From: Hymenobacter sp. J193
GTDB taxonomy: Bacteria > Bacteroidota > Bacteroidia > Cytophagales > Hymenobacteraceae
Direction: 5' to 3'
Assembly: GCF_024700075.1 (NCBI RefSeq)
Contig: NZ_JAJONE010000001.1
Location: forward strand, 4,487,001-4,551,000
Length of the DNA: 64,000 nucleotides
The notes under the pieces: generated by a model
Told to the model about the DNA's origin: nothing
What the model saw: the letters and a program-made list of their open reading frames with translations, nothing else
Databases searched by the model: none
Position numbers and translations under genes: made by a program
In this document: one piece after another, positions 37,808 through 46,889 of the stretch
How positions within the stretch are numbered: the stretch's first letter is position 1
Layout: the number at the start of each line of letters is the position of its first letter

Positions 37808-38449
37808 ATGGCCGAAAGTGTTGCTGAGCGTTTTGCGCTCCTTGTTAAGGATTTGGGTATATCAAAAAATGCCTTTGCAAAGTCTCTAGGTCGAACAGCC
37901 ACGGTTATTCAGCACCTGATAGAAGGACGGAATAAGCCGGGTTTCGACCTGCTTGAGACATTATTCACTGTTTATCCAAATGTATCAAAAGATTGGATGC
38001 TGTTGGGTAAAGGCCCCAGGTACGTAGCCCAAGCCGGCCAGCTTTTTCCGCCGGTCAATGCGCCCAGCGTTGATGAGGAAGCAGAAGACGAAGAGGCACC
38101 AGCACCCGAGGAAGAGGAAGCTGCGCAGGACTTACCTGCGGCAGAAGCTCCACAAGCTGCAGCGGCCAATGCTAAACCACCCGTGCTTGCTGCTGCCCCT
38201 GCCTCTGAGTCCCTGCCCTCCATAGCCGCGGCAGTTGCTGAGCCAGCTCCGGCAGTTGCACCGGCGCCTGTCGCGGCTCCGGCTGCCGTGGCCCCGCAGG
38301 CTCCTGCCGAAGGCTGGCAAGCCGCTTTATACACGCAGCAGATGGCCCACCAGCTGGCCCTGGCTGAACTGCGCAACCAGCACCTGCAGGAGCAGCAGCG
38401 CCTGATGCAACAAATGATGGACCTGATGCAGCGGCAGATAAGCCGGTAG
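37808..38449 (+). CDS. XRE-like helix-turn-helix protein with coiled-coil tail
   Basis: Start at ATG 37808 (MAESVAERFALL); an upstream TTG at 37799 is less likely. Residues 1-65 form an HTH (LLVKDLGISKNAFAKSLGRTATVIQHLIEGRNKPGFDLLETLF). This is followed by SKDWMLLGKGPRY, a motif usual after HTHs in phage-repressor-like Bacteroidota proteins. A 120-residue Ala/Pro/Glu linker and a Gln-rich coiled coil (NQHLQEQQRLMQQMMDLMQRQ) complete it, probably an oligomerisation element. The first 60 codons are AT-richer than the rest, so the two halves may have different histories. Target unknown. Confidence 0.82.
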   Translation: MAESVAERFALLVKDLGISKNAFAKSLGRTATVIQHLIEGRNKPGFDLLETLFTVYPNVSKDWMLLGKGPRYVAQAGQLFPPVNAPSVDEEAEDEEAPAPEEEEAAQDLPAAEAPQAAAANAKPPVLAAAPASESLPSIAAAVAEPAPAVAPAPVAAPAAVAPQAPAEGWQAALYTQQMAHQLALAELRNQHLQEQQRLMQQMMDLMQRQISR

Positions 38450-38460
38450 GAACCGCCGCC

Positions 38461-38612
38461 GTTATTGCGAGTGCGAGAACGAAGAATATTCCTCGCATCA
38501 GGCGGTGCCAACCCATCCTGAATAAAACCAGCAAGCCCCTCGTCCGTGCTAGCGTCAGGGGCTTGCTGGTTTTATTCAGGACGGACTGCTTTGTGCTGTT
38601 TGCAATGACAGG
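38461..38612. repeat. Composite REP-like element (element B)
   Basis: The outer ends resemble each other inverted (GTTATTGCGAG at the left, GCAATGAC at the right). CAACCCATCCTG directly precedes and CAGGACGGACTGC directly follows the terminator at 38517-38580. These flanks match element A (28963-29114). Confidence 0.7.
38517..38580. terminator. Very long bidirectional terminator hairpin
   Basis: Perfect 24-bp arms, whose core is ACCAGCAAGCCCCT / AGGGGCTTGCTGGT, surround a 16-base loop. It lies between the convergent XRE-like and mtaB genes. Confidence 0.9.
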
Positions 38613-38618
38613 TTTACC

Positions 38619-39959
38619 CTAATGCTGAAAAACTTCGATGCCCAGCTCTTCGGCTTCCATCAGGTTCTGCGGGGTCACGACGGTCAGGCGCAGGCGCTTC
38701 AATTCCCCTACCAGCAACGGGTCGTACCGGGCCGTGACGCGGATGTAGTTGGGGGTGAAGCCTTCCATCTGACCGTTGGTTACGTCATCTTCGAAGAGCA
38801 CCTGCGCCTGCTGGCCCGTGTGCTGCTCGTAGAAAAAGCGCTTTTTCTTTTCCGAAAGGCTGCGCAGCTGGGTGGTTCGGTCGTGGCGGAGGCGGTCCTG
38901 CACGCGGCCGGGTAGGGTAGGCGCCAGCGTGTTTTCGCGCTCCGAGTACGGAAACACGTGCAGGTAGCTCACGTCCAGCTCGCTGAGAAACTGGTAGGTT
39001 TCCAGGAAGTCCGCCTCGGTTTCGCCGGGGAAGCCCACGATTACGTCGACGCCGATGCAGGCGTGCGGCATCACCTCCTTGATCAGGGCAACCCGTTCCT
39101 GGTACAGCTCGCGGCGGTAGCGCCTGCGCATAAGGCCCAGAATCTTGTTGGAGCCTGACTGCAGCGGAATGTGAAAATGGGGCATAAACCGCTTCGAGCG
39201 GGCCACAAACCGGATAATCTCATCGGACAGCAGGTTGGGCTCGCAGGAGCTGATGCGAAACCGCTCAATGCCTTCCACCTCGTCCAGGGCCTGCACCAGG
39301 TCGTAGAAGTTCTCCCGCCGTTCCCGCTCCGGACCCTGCAGACCGAAGTCGCCGAGGTTTACGCCCGTCAGCACGATTTCCTTTACGCCGGTGGCAGCCA
39401 GGGCCTGCACGCGCTCCACCACGCTCTGCACCGAGCTGGAGCGGCTTTTTCCCCGGGCCAGGGGAATGGTGCAGAACGAGCAGGAATAGTCGCAGCCGTC
39501 CTGCACTTTCAGGAAGGTGCGTGTCCGGTCGCCGTAGGAGTGGGCCGCGTGAAACTCGGTGGCGGCAGCAATGGGCGAGGCGAAAACCTGGCCCGGCTGC
39601 CCGACCGCCGGCTTCTGAAAGCCCGCCAGTGTTTCCACCAGCTGAAACTTCTCGGCCGCGCCCAGCACGGCGTGCACACCCGGAATTTCGGCAATTTCCC
39701 GGGGCTTGAGCTGAGCGTAGCAGCCCACAATAGCCACAAACGCTTCGGGATTATGCTTCAGCGCCTCCTTCACCACCTTGCGGCACTTGCGGTCGGCGTG
39801 GTCGGTGACGGAGCAGGTGTTGATGACGTAGATATCAGCTGCGTCCTCGAAGCTGGTTTTCACGAAGCCGTGCTCCTCAAACTGCCGCCCAATGGCCGAC
39901 GTTTCGGAGAAGTTGAGCTTGCAGCCCAGCGTATAAAAGGCAACTTTTCTGGTTTCCAT
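38619..39959 (-). CDS. mtaB: tRNA t6A37 methylthiotransferase
   Basis: A radical-SAM enzyme that adds a 2-methylthio group to t6A37 in ANN-decoding tRNAs. It has VAFYTLGCKLNFSETSAIG (the CKLN form separates MtaB from MiaB), NTCSVTDHADRKCR, CYAQLKP, and the radical-SAM cluster GCDYSCSFCTIPLARGKSRS. A C-terminal TRAM-like region closes the protein. The ATG at 39959 (METRKV) is preferred over an in-frame TTG at 39965. A TATCTTTG box ends 11 bases before this ATG. Confidence 0.95.
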   Translation of the reverse strand: METRKVAFYTLGCKLNFSETSAIGRQFEEHGFVKTSFEDAADIYVINTCSVTDHADRKCRKVVKEALKHNPEAFVAIVGCYAQLKPREIAEIPGVHAVLGAAEKFQLVETLAGFQKPAVGQPGQVFASPIAAATEFHAAHSYGDRTRTFLKVQDGCDYSCSFCTIPLARGKSRSSSVQSVVERVQALAATGVKEIVLTGVNLGDFGLQGPERERRENFYDLVQALDEVEGIERFRISSCEPNLLSDEIIRFVARSKRFMPHFHIPLQSGSNKILGLMRRRYRRELYQERVALIKEVMPHACIGVDVIVGFPGETEADFLETYQFLSELDVSYLHVFPYSERENTLAPTLPGRVQDRLRHDRTTQLRSLSEKKKRFFYEQHTGQQAQVLFEDDVTNGQMEGFTPNYIRVTARYDPLLVGELKRLRLTVVTPQNLMEAEELGIEVFQH

Positions 39960-40046
39960 AAGCAAGGCCGCAAAGATACGGCTACTTGCCGGTTGTTGCG
40001 GATACCTTGCTTAGGGAAGTTGGCGCCGTTCCGGCAGGGCTGCTAC

Positions 40047-40427
40047 TTAGCCCGCGTTCCGGCGGGCCGTCAGCCGGTGCCGCACCAAGTCTATCAAATC
40101 CGCCAGATCTGGCTGCCGGAGTTCCTGAGGCGTCAGAAATACCTGCCACGGGCCAGAAGCGTCGCGCCGGAACACGGCTGGGAGCGGGTGCGTGGCCAGC
40201 TTGGGGTAAAGCCGATGAAGCTCGTCGCGGTGCAGAAAGGTGGCCGTGGCGGGCAATTCTTGTAGAAACTGCCGCCACTCCGGCTTCATGCTCGTAGCGC
40301 CGTAGGTGAGGGCACACAGGGAGCAGGCGTAGGTAGCCGGCGACAGGGTTTTGTGCAGGGTGTCGAGCAGGCCATTCAGCGGGCCGGCCTTGGCATTGTA
40401 CACAAACAGGAGGTCCGGCTGGTCCAT
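40047..40427 (-). CDS. Conserved hypothetical protein
   Basis: A 126-residue soluble protein starting MDQPDLLFVYNAKAGPLNGLLD. Conserved-looking features are the opening LFVYNAKAG, a CSLCALTYG segment with two cysteines two residues apart, and FLHRDELHRLYP. I recall similar short proteins across Bacteroidota labelled hypothetical or, without support, GTPase; no P-loop is present. It starts 23 bases after the sulfatase gene stop on the same strand, so it could be cotranscribed. Function unknown. Confidence 0.75.
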   Translation of the reverse strand: MDQPDLLFVYNAKAGPLNGLLDTLHKTLSPATYACSLCALTYGATSMKPEWRQFLQELPATATFLHRDELHRLYPKLATHPLPAVFRRDASGPWQVFLTPQELRQPDLADLIDLVRHRLTARRNAG

Positions 40428-40449
40428 CAGGGGCTGGTTGATAGGGTGC

Positions 40450-42304
40450 TTACTTACGCAGAAAGTCCTCGAAAGAAACCTGCTGGTAGGCCTGGCCCTG
40501 CTGCACTTGCCGGGCGGGTACCCGCGGGCTGCGGGTAATCGGTTGCCGGGCGGCGTTGTCGAAGGTAACCGGCCCACGCGGCGTTATCAGCCCAAAGCCA
40601 TCCGTGAAGCAGTAGAAGGCAAAGGCCGAAGCTGAATCGGCGGCCAGCACGTTGCGGCTGAACGCATACGCCGTGGCGGGCAGCTGCAGCTGCGCCAGCA
40701 GCGTGGCGGCTACATCCGTCTGGGAGCCAATGGTACGGACAACGCGGCCCCGGGCTTCGGGCCGGAGCGCGCCGCCGGTGAGCAGCAGCGGAATCCGGAA
40801 TTTAGCTGGGGCGTAGTTGGGCGTGCCGCCCGGCTGCGGGTGGCCGTGGTCAGCTACCAGCACTACCAGCGTATTGCTCCACCACGGCTGCTGGCGGGCC
40901 GCCCGCAAGAACTGGCCCAGGGTGTGGTCGGTATAATACACGGAGTTGCGGAAGAGCGTCGCCTCGTCGCTGCCCGGGAAGCGGGTACGCATGGGCACAT
41001 CAAACGGCTCGTGGCTGCTGAGCGTGAAGGCCGTGACGAAAAACGGCTGCCGCTGCCGGCCCAGGTCATCCAGCACCCGCCGAAACAGCACGTGGTCGTG
41101 GGCGCCCCATTTGGAGTTCTGCTCCCTGGCCCGGAAGTCGCTGCGCTCGGTAATCTGGTTGTAGCCGGCCGCTACGAGGTAGCTTTTCATGTTGGCAAAG
41201 GCTAGCTCGCCCCCCATAATAATAACGGGAGCTGTAGCCCGCTGGCGCCAGGGAGCGAGCCAGGTGAGGCAGCCGCTCGGTTTTTCGCGGGTACTTGATG
41301 ATGCTGGTAGTGGGCTGATTGGGGTAGCCGCTCAGCAGGGCCACCAGCCCTTTCTGGCTCCGGTCGCCGGCCGCGTAGATGTTGGAGAACAGTACGCCCG
41401 TACGCGCCAGGCTGTCCAGCGTGGGCGTGGTGCCGGGCTGCCCGCCCAGGCTGCCTACCCATTTGCTGGTGAAGCTTTCCAGAATAATAAAGAGCACGTT
41501 GGGCCGCGCCGTACGCAGCAGCGAGGCCGGCGCCGGGCGAGCCGGCGCGGCGTAAAGCTCCTGCACCAGCCGGCGGGCGGTGCTGTCGGGCATGTACTGG
41601 TACTGATTCACGGTGCTGCTCTGCTGCAGCAGGGAGTTTACCACGTTCCAGGCCGTATTCACGGCGGCGTGGTTGGCAAACGGCACCGTGGAGAAATATA
41701 CGTCGCTCTGGTTGACGGGAATCTGCTGCACCCCGCCCCGCAGCGGCACCACTACCAGGGCTATATATAGGAGGCTTACCAAAGCAGCCCTTCCGCGCCC
41801 GAAGCCGGACGGAGCCGCCGGAAGCCGGCCTATCAGCCCGGTATACAGGCCCCAGCTGCTGGCCAGCAGCAAGCCCCAGAGTGCCAGCAGCAGCCCCCAC
41901 GGGGCCGAGCCGGCTGAGGCGGCCATTTCCGTGGGCGTGTTCAGGTATTGCAGCGGGGTAGCATCAAGCCGGAAGCCCCAGGCCTGATACAGCTCCAGGT
42001 CAGCCACGGTGAGCACGGATACGACCAGCACCGCAACCGCCGTAACAAAACGCAGCAGCCGCTCCAGCGGGAAGCGTGGTCCGGCCAGGCAGTCGGCCAG
42101 AAACAGCAGAAAAGCCGGCAAACACAGGTAGGCCGCCGCCGATGCATCCAGCCGCAGCCCGAAAACAACAATCTGCGCCACCTCGGCCAGGGGCAAGGGG
42201 GCAATCAGCTGGTGGTGGTAGCCCAGAAACAGCAGCTTGGCTGCCACAAAAAAGAGCAGCCAGAACAAAAAGTAGCGCGGCTGAAACGCAAAGCGGTTAT
42301 TCAC
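40450..42304 (-). pseudogene. LTA synthase family sulfatase, interrupted by a +1 frameshift
   Basis: The first part has five membrane helices (residues 1-180) and the start of an alkaline-phosphatase-fold domain (NVLFIILESFTSKWVGSLGG). It runs off frame after SSRYYYGG. The second part, in another frame, begins GGELAFANMKSYLVAAGY and carries FTLSSHEPFDVP and the metal-ligand VADHGHPQPGG. The switch is at a C6 run on the plus strand (41210-41215, G6 in the gene). With five G the two parts join without loss into one normal protein of about 615 aa. Related enzymes transfer phosphoglycerol or phosphoethanolamine at the outer face of the inner membrane. The GTG at 42304 is favoured by a TACTTTTG box; the frame extends to 42325. 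Confidence 0.85.
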
Positions 42305-42307
42305 GCC

Positions 42308-42315
42308 CAAAAGTA
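42308..42315 (-). promoter_or_regulatory. Bacteroidota -7 box (TACTTTTG) before the sulfatase gene
   Basis: TACTTTTG on the minus strand followed by GGC and GTG, so the GTG at 42304 would be nearly leaderless. Exact TAnnTTTG match. Confidence 0.45.
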
Positions 42316-42536
42316 ACACCAGCAAGTGTGCGGTTGCGTGGGCGGCAGATAATTGGTGCTCTGTTCGCCAAACCTTGTGCTGTATTAGTCAACGCAGGAC
42401 AAAGGCTAGTGTTTTTCAGCGCAAAAACCGAGGTTGGTATAAGTTTTAAAGGGGGTAGGTGAAAAAAAGCTACCTTTTTCAAGAAAATGACCCCGAAAAA
42501 CGCAGGGTGCATTTGGAAACATGGATGCCGTTCTTC

Positions 42537-42544
42537 TACATTTG
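42537..42544 (+). promoter_or_regulatory. Bacteroidota promoter before glnA
   Basis: TACATTTG (-7 box) with TTTG at 42512-42515 as a plausible -33 box (21-base gap), 35 bases before the glnA start. Confidence 0.6.
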
Positions 42545-42579
42545 CCCTTGTAGTTTCATAGTCTCCACATAAATCCTAT

Positions 42580-44769
42580 ATGGCCATTCTCCGATTTAAA
42601 GCTCTTGAGCTAGTCGACCAGCGCAAAACGGTCGAGGTGATTTCTTCCGGTGAGCGTCGCTCAGACTCGTTCGGCAAGAACGTGTTTAACCTCGATGCCA
42701 TGCGGGCTACCATGCCCGGGGAATATTTCAAGAAGCTGCAATCGGCTATCAAGCAGGGCGCGCCGGTGGAGCGTTCCGTGGCCGACGCCGTGGCCTCGGC
42801 CATGAAAACCTGGGCCATGGCCAAAGGAGCTACCCACTACACCCACTGGTTTCAGCCACTGACCGGCGCCACCGCCGAAAAGCACGACTCGTTTTTTGAC
42901 CTGAACTCGGACGGCCGCCCCGTAGAAAATTTCAAGGGCTCGGCGCTGGTGCAGCAGGAGCCGGATGCTTCCTCGTTCCCGAACGGCGGTATCCGCAACA
43001 CCTTCGAAGCGCGTGGCTACACCGCCTGGGACCCCACGTCGCCCGCTTTCATTCTGGAAACGGCCGGTGCTAAAACGCTGTGCATCCCAACCATCTTCGT
43101 AGCCTACACCGGCGAAGCACTGGACTACAAAGCCCCGCTGCTGAAGTCCCTGGCTGCCTTGGAAAAGGCCGCCGTAGACGTTTGTCAGTACTTCGACAAA
43201 GACGTACAGCGCGTAAACACCACACTGGGCATCGAGCAGGAGTACTTCCTGGTTGATAAAGCCCTGCACACGGCCCGCCCCGACCTGGTGATGACCGGCC
43301 GCACCGTATTTGGCCACTCGCCCGCTAAAGGCCAGCAGCTGGAGGACCACTACTTCGGCTCGATTCCGCCCCGGGTACACGCCTTCATGCTGGACTACGA
43401 AGAAGAGGCCAACAAGCTGGGTATTCCGCTGCGCACCCGCCACAACGAAGTAGCCCCGCACCAGTTTGAGTGCGCGCCTACCTTCGAAGACGCCAACCTT
43501 GCCATCGACCACAACCAGCTCCTGATGGACCTGATGGACAAGGTGGCCGACAAGCATAACTTCAAGGTTTTGCTGCACGAGAAGCCTTTCGCGGGCGTAA
43601 ACGGCTCGGGCAAGCACAACAACTGGGCAATGAGCACCGATACGGGCATCAACCTGCTTGCCCCGGGTCGTAAGCCCAAGGAAAACCTGCAGTTCCTGGC
43701 CTTCTTCATCACCACCATCAAGGCGGTGCATACCTACGGCGACCTGCTGCGCGCCTCCATTGCCTCGGCTTCCAACGACCACCGCCTGGGTGCCAATGAG
43801 GCCCCACCGGCCATCATGTCGGTATTCGTGGGCTCGATGCTGGACTCGGTGCTGGATGAGCTGGAGCGCACGGCCAAAGTGCCCCTGGACAAAGGCGACA
43901 ACATCTACCTCAAGCTGGGCATCGACAAGATTCCGGCTATCCTGCTCGACAACACAGACCGTAACCGCACCTCGCCGTTTGCCTTCACCGGCAACAAGTT
44001 TGAGCTGCGCGCCGTGGGCTCATCGGCCAACTGCTCCTCGGCCATGACGGTGCTCAACGCCATTGTCGCCGAGCAGCTCATCGACTTCAAAACGAAAGTG
44101 GATGCGCTGATTGAGCAGGGCAAGAAAAAGGAAGTGGCTATTGTGGACGTGCTGCGCGAGTACGTTATCAGCTCCAAGGACATCCGCTTCGAGGGCAACG
44201 GCTACTCCGACGAGTGGAAAGAGGAAGCCGCCCGCCGTGGTCTGGCTAACATTCCCACCACGCCCCACGCCCTGGATGCGCTGGTAACCGAAGAGGCCTC
44301 GGCGCTGTTTGAGCGGCACGGCATCTTCTCGCACGTGGAGCTGCACGCCCGCCACGAGATTCTGCTGGAGGATTACATGAAGAAAATCCAGATCGAAAGT
44401 CGGGTAATGGGCGACCTGGCCGTGAACCATATCATCCCCACGGCGGTTGCATACCAGACCAAGCTGGTGAACAACGTGCGCGGCCTGCGTGAGCTGGGCC
44501 TCGACGAAGAAGACTCTCAAGTAACTGTAGATACCATAAAAGCTATTTCGCGTCACATCAACAACATCAAAACTCAGGTAGAGCAGATGGTTGATGCCCG
44601 TAAAGTGGCCAACAAAATAGACGACACGCGCGAGCGGGCCATTGCCTATTGCGACACCGTCAAATCACATTTCGACACCATTCGCCGCTCCGTGGATAAG
44701 CTGGAGCTGATGGTGGCCGATGAGGACTGGCCCCTGGTAAAGTATCGTGAACTTTTGTTCCGGCACTAG
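42580..44769 (+). CDS. glnN: Glutamine synthetase type III
   Basis: Makes glutamine from glutamate, ammonia and ATP. The 729-residue length and layout identify type III (GlnN). The type-specific N-terminal domain is FGKNVFNLDAMRATMPGEYF; the catalytic core has LGIEQEYFLVD, RHNEVAPHQFECAP (metal and ATP ligands), NGSGKHNNWAMST and NRTSPFAFTGNKFELRAVGSS. A C-terminal helical region carries IETRVMGDLAVNH-like text (IESRVMGDLAVNHIIPTAV). This type is characteristic of Bacteroidota and some cyanobacteria. Monocistronic, with its own promoter box and terminator. An integrase gene lies next on the opposite strand. Confidence 0.97.
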   Translation: MAILRFKALELVDQRKTVEVISSGERRSDSFGKNVFNLDAMRATMPGEYFKKLQSAIKQGAPVERSVADAVASAMKTWAMAKGATHYTHWFQPLTGATAEKHDSFFDLNSDGRPVENFKGSALVQQEPDASSFPNGGIRNTFEARGYTAWDPTSPAFILETAGAKTLCIPTIFVAYTGEALDYKAPLLKSLAALEKAAVDVCQYFDKDVQRVNTTLGIEQEYFLVDKALHTARPDLVMTGRTVFGHSPAKGQQLEDHYFGSIPPRVHAFMLDYEEEANKLGIPLRTRHNEVAPHQFECAPTFEDANLAIDHNQLLMDLMDKVADKHNFKVLLHEKPFAGVNGSGKHNNWAMSTDTGINLLAPGRKPKENLQFLAFFITTIKAVHTYGDLLRASIASASNDHRLGANEAPPAIMSVFVGSMLDSVLDELERTAKVPLDKGDNIYLKLGIDKIPAILLDNTDRNRTSPFAFTGNKFELRAVGSSANCSSAMTVLNAIVAEQLIDFKTKVDALIEQGKKKEVAIVDVLREYVISSKDIRFEGNGYSDEWKEEAARRGLANIPTTPHALDALVTEEASALFERHGIFSHVELHARHEILLEDYMKKIQIESRVMGDLAVNHIIPTAVAYQTKLVNNVRGLRELGLDEEDSQVTVDTIKAISRHINNIKTQVEQMVDARKVANKIDDTRERAIAYCDTVKSHFDTIRRSVDKLELMVADEDWPLVKYRELLFRH

Positions 44770-44827
44770 AGTCCAGCGCCAGAATCGAACCGAAGTTGGG
44801 TGGGAATTTTCTTCGGTTTCGATTTCG

Positions 44828-44859
44828 AAAAAGCCGTTCCGGGTGGGGCGGCTTTTTTT
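44828..44859 (+). terminator. Terminator after glnA
   Basis: AAAAAGCCG and CGGCTTTTTTT pair around a GC-rich loop, 59 bases after the glnA stop. Confidence 0.88.
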
Positions 44860-44888
44860 GTTTTAGCGCTTAGCGGTGACTAACAGAA

Positions 44889-44985
44889 ATGCCTTTAAAT
44901 AGGCATGAAGCGCGTTTGCCCTTGCAGTGTTAAGCAGGGGTAAGCAGCATTAAGCACCAGTTTGCCACTAAATCTGCCACTACTT
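44889..44985. repeat. Short-repeat cluster between glnA and integrase (candidate attachment region)
   Basis: It contains ATGCCT-TTAAAT-AGGCAT (44889-44906), three tandem decamers GTTAAGCAGG/GGTAAGCAGC/ATTAAGCACC (44929-44958), and two TGCCACTA copies after them. Such arrays next to a tyrosine recombinase can be arm or core sites. No second attachment copy was found. Confidence 0.35.
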
Positions 44986-46317
44986 TTAGGCTACGCGCCG
45001 CGCCGTTTTGCGGTAGTTGCTCAGCAGCTCCTGCTCGTCGATGCCCAAGTAGCGGTTAAAGCTTTTCTCCGTGGTATGACCCGTGGCCAGCATGACCTGC
45101 GTCTTGGGCATGCCCTGGTAAATCTTAAGGGTGGCAAACGTCTTGCGGCCCGTGCGCGTGCCCAGCTTCAGGCGCGTGATGCCCGAAAGGTGCTGCACAA
45201 GGGGAAAGTAGCGGTGCAGCTCGAAGACCACCGGCAGGCACGTAGGCAGCCCGCTGCCGGCATACTTTTCTATCAGGGCTACGGGCCGAAACACGTCGTC
45301 GTCAAAAAACGGAATCAAACAGGGCTTGTCGGTTTTGCCAGCGTGCAGCTTTACCAGCTCACCCTGAATCCAGTCTGGACTCATGCGGTCCGCGTCGCCC
45401 AGGCGCAGGCCCAGGTAGGCGCACTGCAGCACCTTGTCGCGGGCGTGCTCAGCGCGTGTCATGAACTCTTCCTGGGTGACAACGGGCCGGCCGCCCTGGT
45501 GCGTGCGCACGGCGGGCTCGAACTGACTGGCCAGGTAGGCTTGCACTGCGGGCTGCTGAAAATCAATGGCCGCCAGACGCAGCAGTTCGGCCTGGGTGAG
45601 TGCGTCCACCCCCCGGTACACGTCCGGGGCTTCGAAGCGACGGTACTTGCCGCTGACGGGCAAGTCCTGCTCCTCGCACCAGCCCAGAAAGTTTTTCAGC
45701 CGCTTCACGTGCGTGCTCAGCGTGTTGACGTCCTTCTTTTGATCGAGCAGCAGCCACTGGCTGAAGGCGTGGTAGAACGAGCGGTCCAGCTGCTCCAGCG
45801 CCAGCGGCGTGCCGGTGGCCGCCGCAAACTCCTCGAACACGGCGCGGGTGCGGCGCAGCGCCTGCACCGAGTCACGCGTCAGGGAGCGGCCGGTGCGCAC
45901 GGATACTTTGCTGGCCTGATGCTCAATCCACTGGGCCATGTAGTCCAGGAAGCCGGGCGGGGCCTGCGCTACTTCCGGCAGCTCCGCCACGTCGGTTTCG
46001 GCCTCGAGCAGCTGCTGGTAGCGCTGGCGGATGGCTGCCTCCATCTGCGCCGGGTCAAGCGCCTGGTCCTGGCGCCGGGCCTGCTCGTGGGTCTGGGTGC
46101 CGGCCTGCTGCCAGCGGGTGAGCGTGGCGTTAATGGCCTCGGCCGGGGAGCCGGGATTGCCCTTCACATACTGGCGGCGCTTGTCCCACTGCTTGGGCGT
46201 GCATCGCTCGCCCGAAGGCAGGCGCAGGCGGTGGCCTTCCCAGCAGAAGGTAAGCTGGATGCGGGCCAAGCCCTTTTTGGTAATAAAGGCCGTCAGTAAC
46301 TGGCGCGTGACTTCCAT
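44986..46317 (-). CDS. Tyrosine recombinase / site-specific integrase with altered His box
   Basis: A 443-residue phage-integrase-family protein. The arm-binding N-terminal domain ends near 110, a SAM-like core-binding domain spans about 120-220, and the catalytic domain 235-430. Catalytic residues visible are Arg305 (YLGLRLGDADR), Lys328 (HAGKTD), Arg391 (GRKTFATLK), His414 (ATGHTTEKSF) and the nucleophile Tyr423 (NRYLGID). The usual His of the HxxR box is Arg388 (RTGR), which may lower activity. It marks the edge of a region rich in IS remnants and lineage-specific genes. Confidence 0.9.
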   Translation of the reverse strand: MEVTRQLLTAFITKKGLARIQLTFCWEGHRLRLPSGERCTPKQWDKRRQYVKGNPGSPAEAINATLTRWQQAGTQTHEQARRQDQALDPAQMEAAIRQRYQQLLEAETDVAELPEVAQAPPGFLDYMAQWIEHQASKVSVRTGRSLTRDSVQALRRTRAVFEEFAAATGTPLALEQLDRSFYHAFSQWLLLDQKKDVNTLSTHVKRLKNFLGWCEEQDLPVSGKYRRFEAPDVYRGVDALTQAELLRLAAIDFQQPAVQAYLASQFEPAVRTHQGGRPVVTQEEFMTRAEHARDKVLQCAYLGLRLGDADRMSPDWIQGELVKLHAGKTDKPCLIPFFDDDVFRPVALIEKYAGSGLPTCLPVVFELHRYFPLVQHLSGITRLKLGTRTGRKTFATLKIYQGMPKTQVMLATGHTTEKSFNRYLGIDEQELLSNYRKTARRVA

Positions 46318-46417
46318 AGCAGCAGCGGGTCATGAGCTCAGCAGCCGCTTCCCGTAACCGGCTGCCGGCGGTTCTAGGTAAAGATAACGCAGTTACCGGG
46401 CCTGGAGTAAAACAGCG

Positions 46418-46843
46418 CTATTGATTAACTACCTGCTGCTGGGCCTCGCGCAGCCAGGCCTGCGCCTGGTCCATGTCGCTGAACATGCGCAGGTGCAGGC
46501 GGCCCTCCAGGCCCAGCAGCATGGCCTTGGCCGACTGCGCGGCCAGCGAGTCGGGACTGACCACGTGGGCAAAATGAGTGAGGCCCTGCGCGGCGGCCCG
46601 CACGCCCCAGTCGGTGACAATCCACTCCACGGCGTGGTCCCAGGGGCCCAGCACCTGGCGGTTATCGTTGAGCAGGTAGGCGCAGGCCTGCTGCTGCAGG
46701 GGGAGCAAACAGGCATCGGCACCCGAAATGATGCCCGTGTAGGTCTGGTAGCCGATCCAGTTGTTGTAGACCCAGTGGTTGGCCTGGTCGTAGTCAATGG
46801 TCAGGTAAACTTTGCCGAAGCCGTTGAGTAGTTCCGTTGCCAT
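46418..46843 (-). CDS. STAS/SpoIIAA-like fold hypothetical protein
   Basis: A 141-residue protein with the pattern of small Hymenobacter-type proteins of STAS/SEC14-like fold: strand GKVYLTIDYDQANHWVYNNWIGY, helix, YLLNDNRQVLGPWDHAVEWIV, GLTHFAHVVSPDSLAAQS, and the closing FSDMDQAQAWLREAQ. It resembles the protein at 54420-54818 in layout. The assignment is by pattern, not by search. Role unknown; such domains often mediate regulatory protein contacts. Confidence 0.65.
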   Translation of the reverse strand: MATELLNGFGKVYLTIDYDQANHWVYNNWIGYQTYTGIISGADACLLPLQQQACAYLLNDNRQVLGPWDHAVEWIVTDWGVRAAAQGLTHFAHVVSPDSLAAQSAKAMLLGLEGRLHLRMFSDMDQAQAWLREAQQQVVNQ

Positions 46844-46889
46844 GATAGGGAGAGTAAGAATAAGCTAAGCAAAGGTAACGCGCTTCTAA

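Noticed and set aside
42661..43782. 373-codon open frame antisense to glnA
   Set aside because: A shadow of the highly conserved type III glutamine synthetase.
44929..44958. CRISPR-like array (three decamers)
   Set aside because: Units are only 10 bases, without spacers or cas genes; better explained as recombinase binding repeats.
44962..46299. Long plus-strand open frame across the integrase
   Set aside because: The minus strand encodes a clear tyrosine recombinase with its catalytic residues; the plus-strand translation has none.
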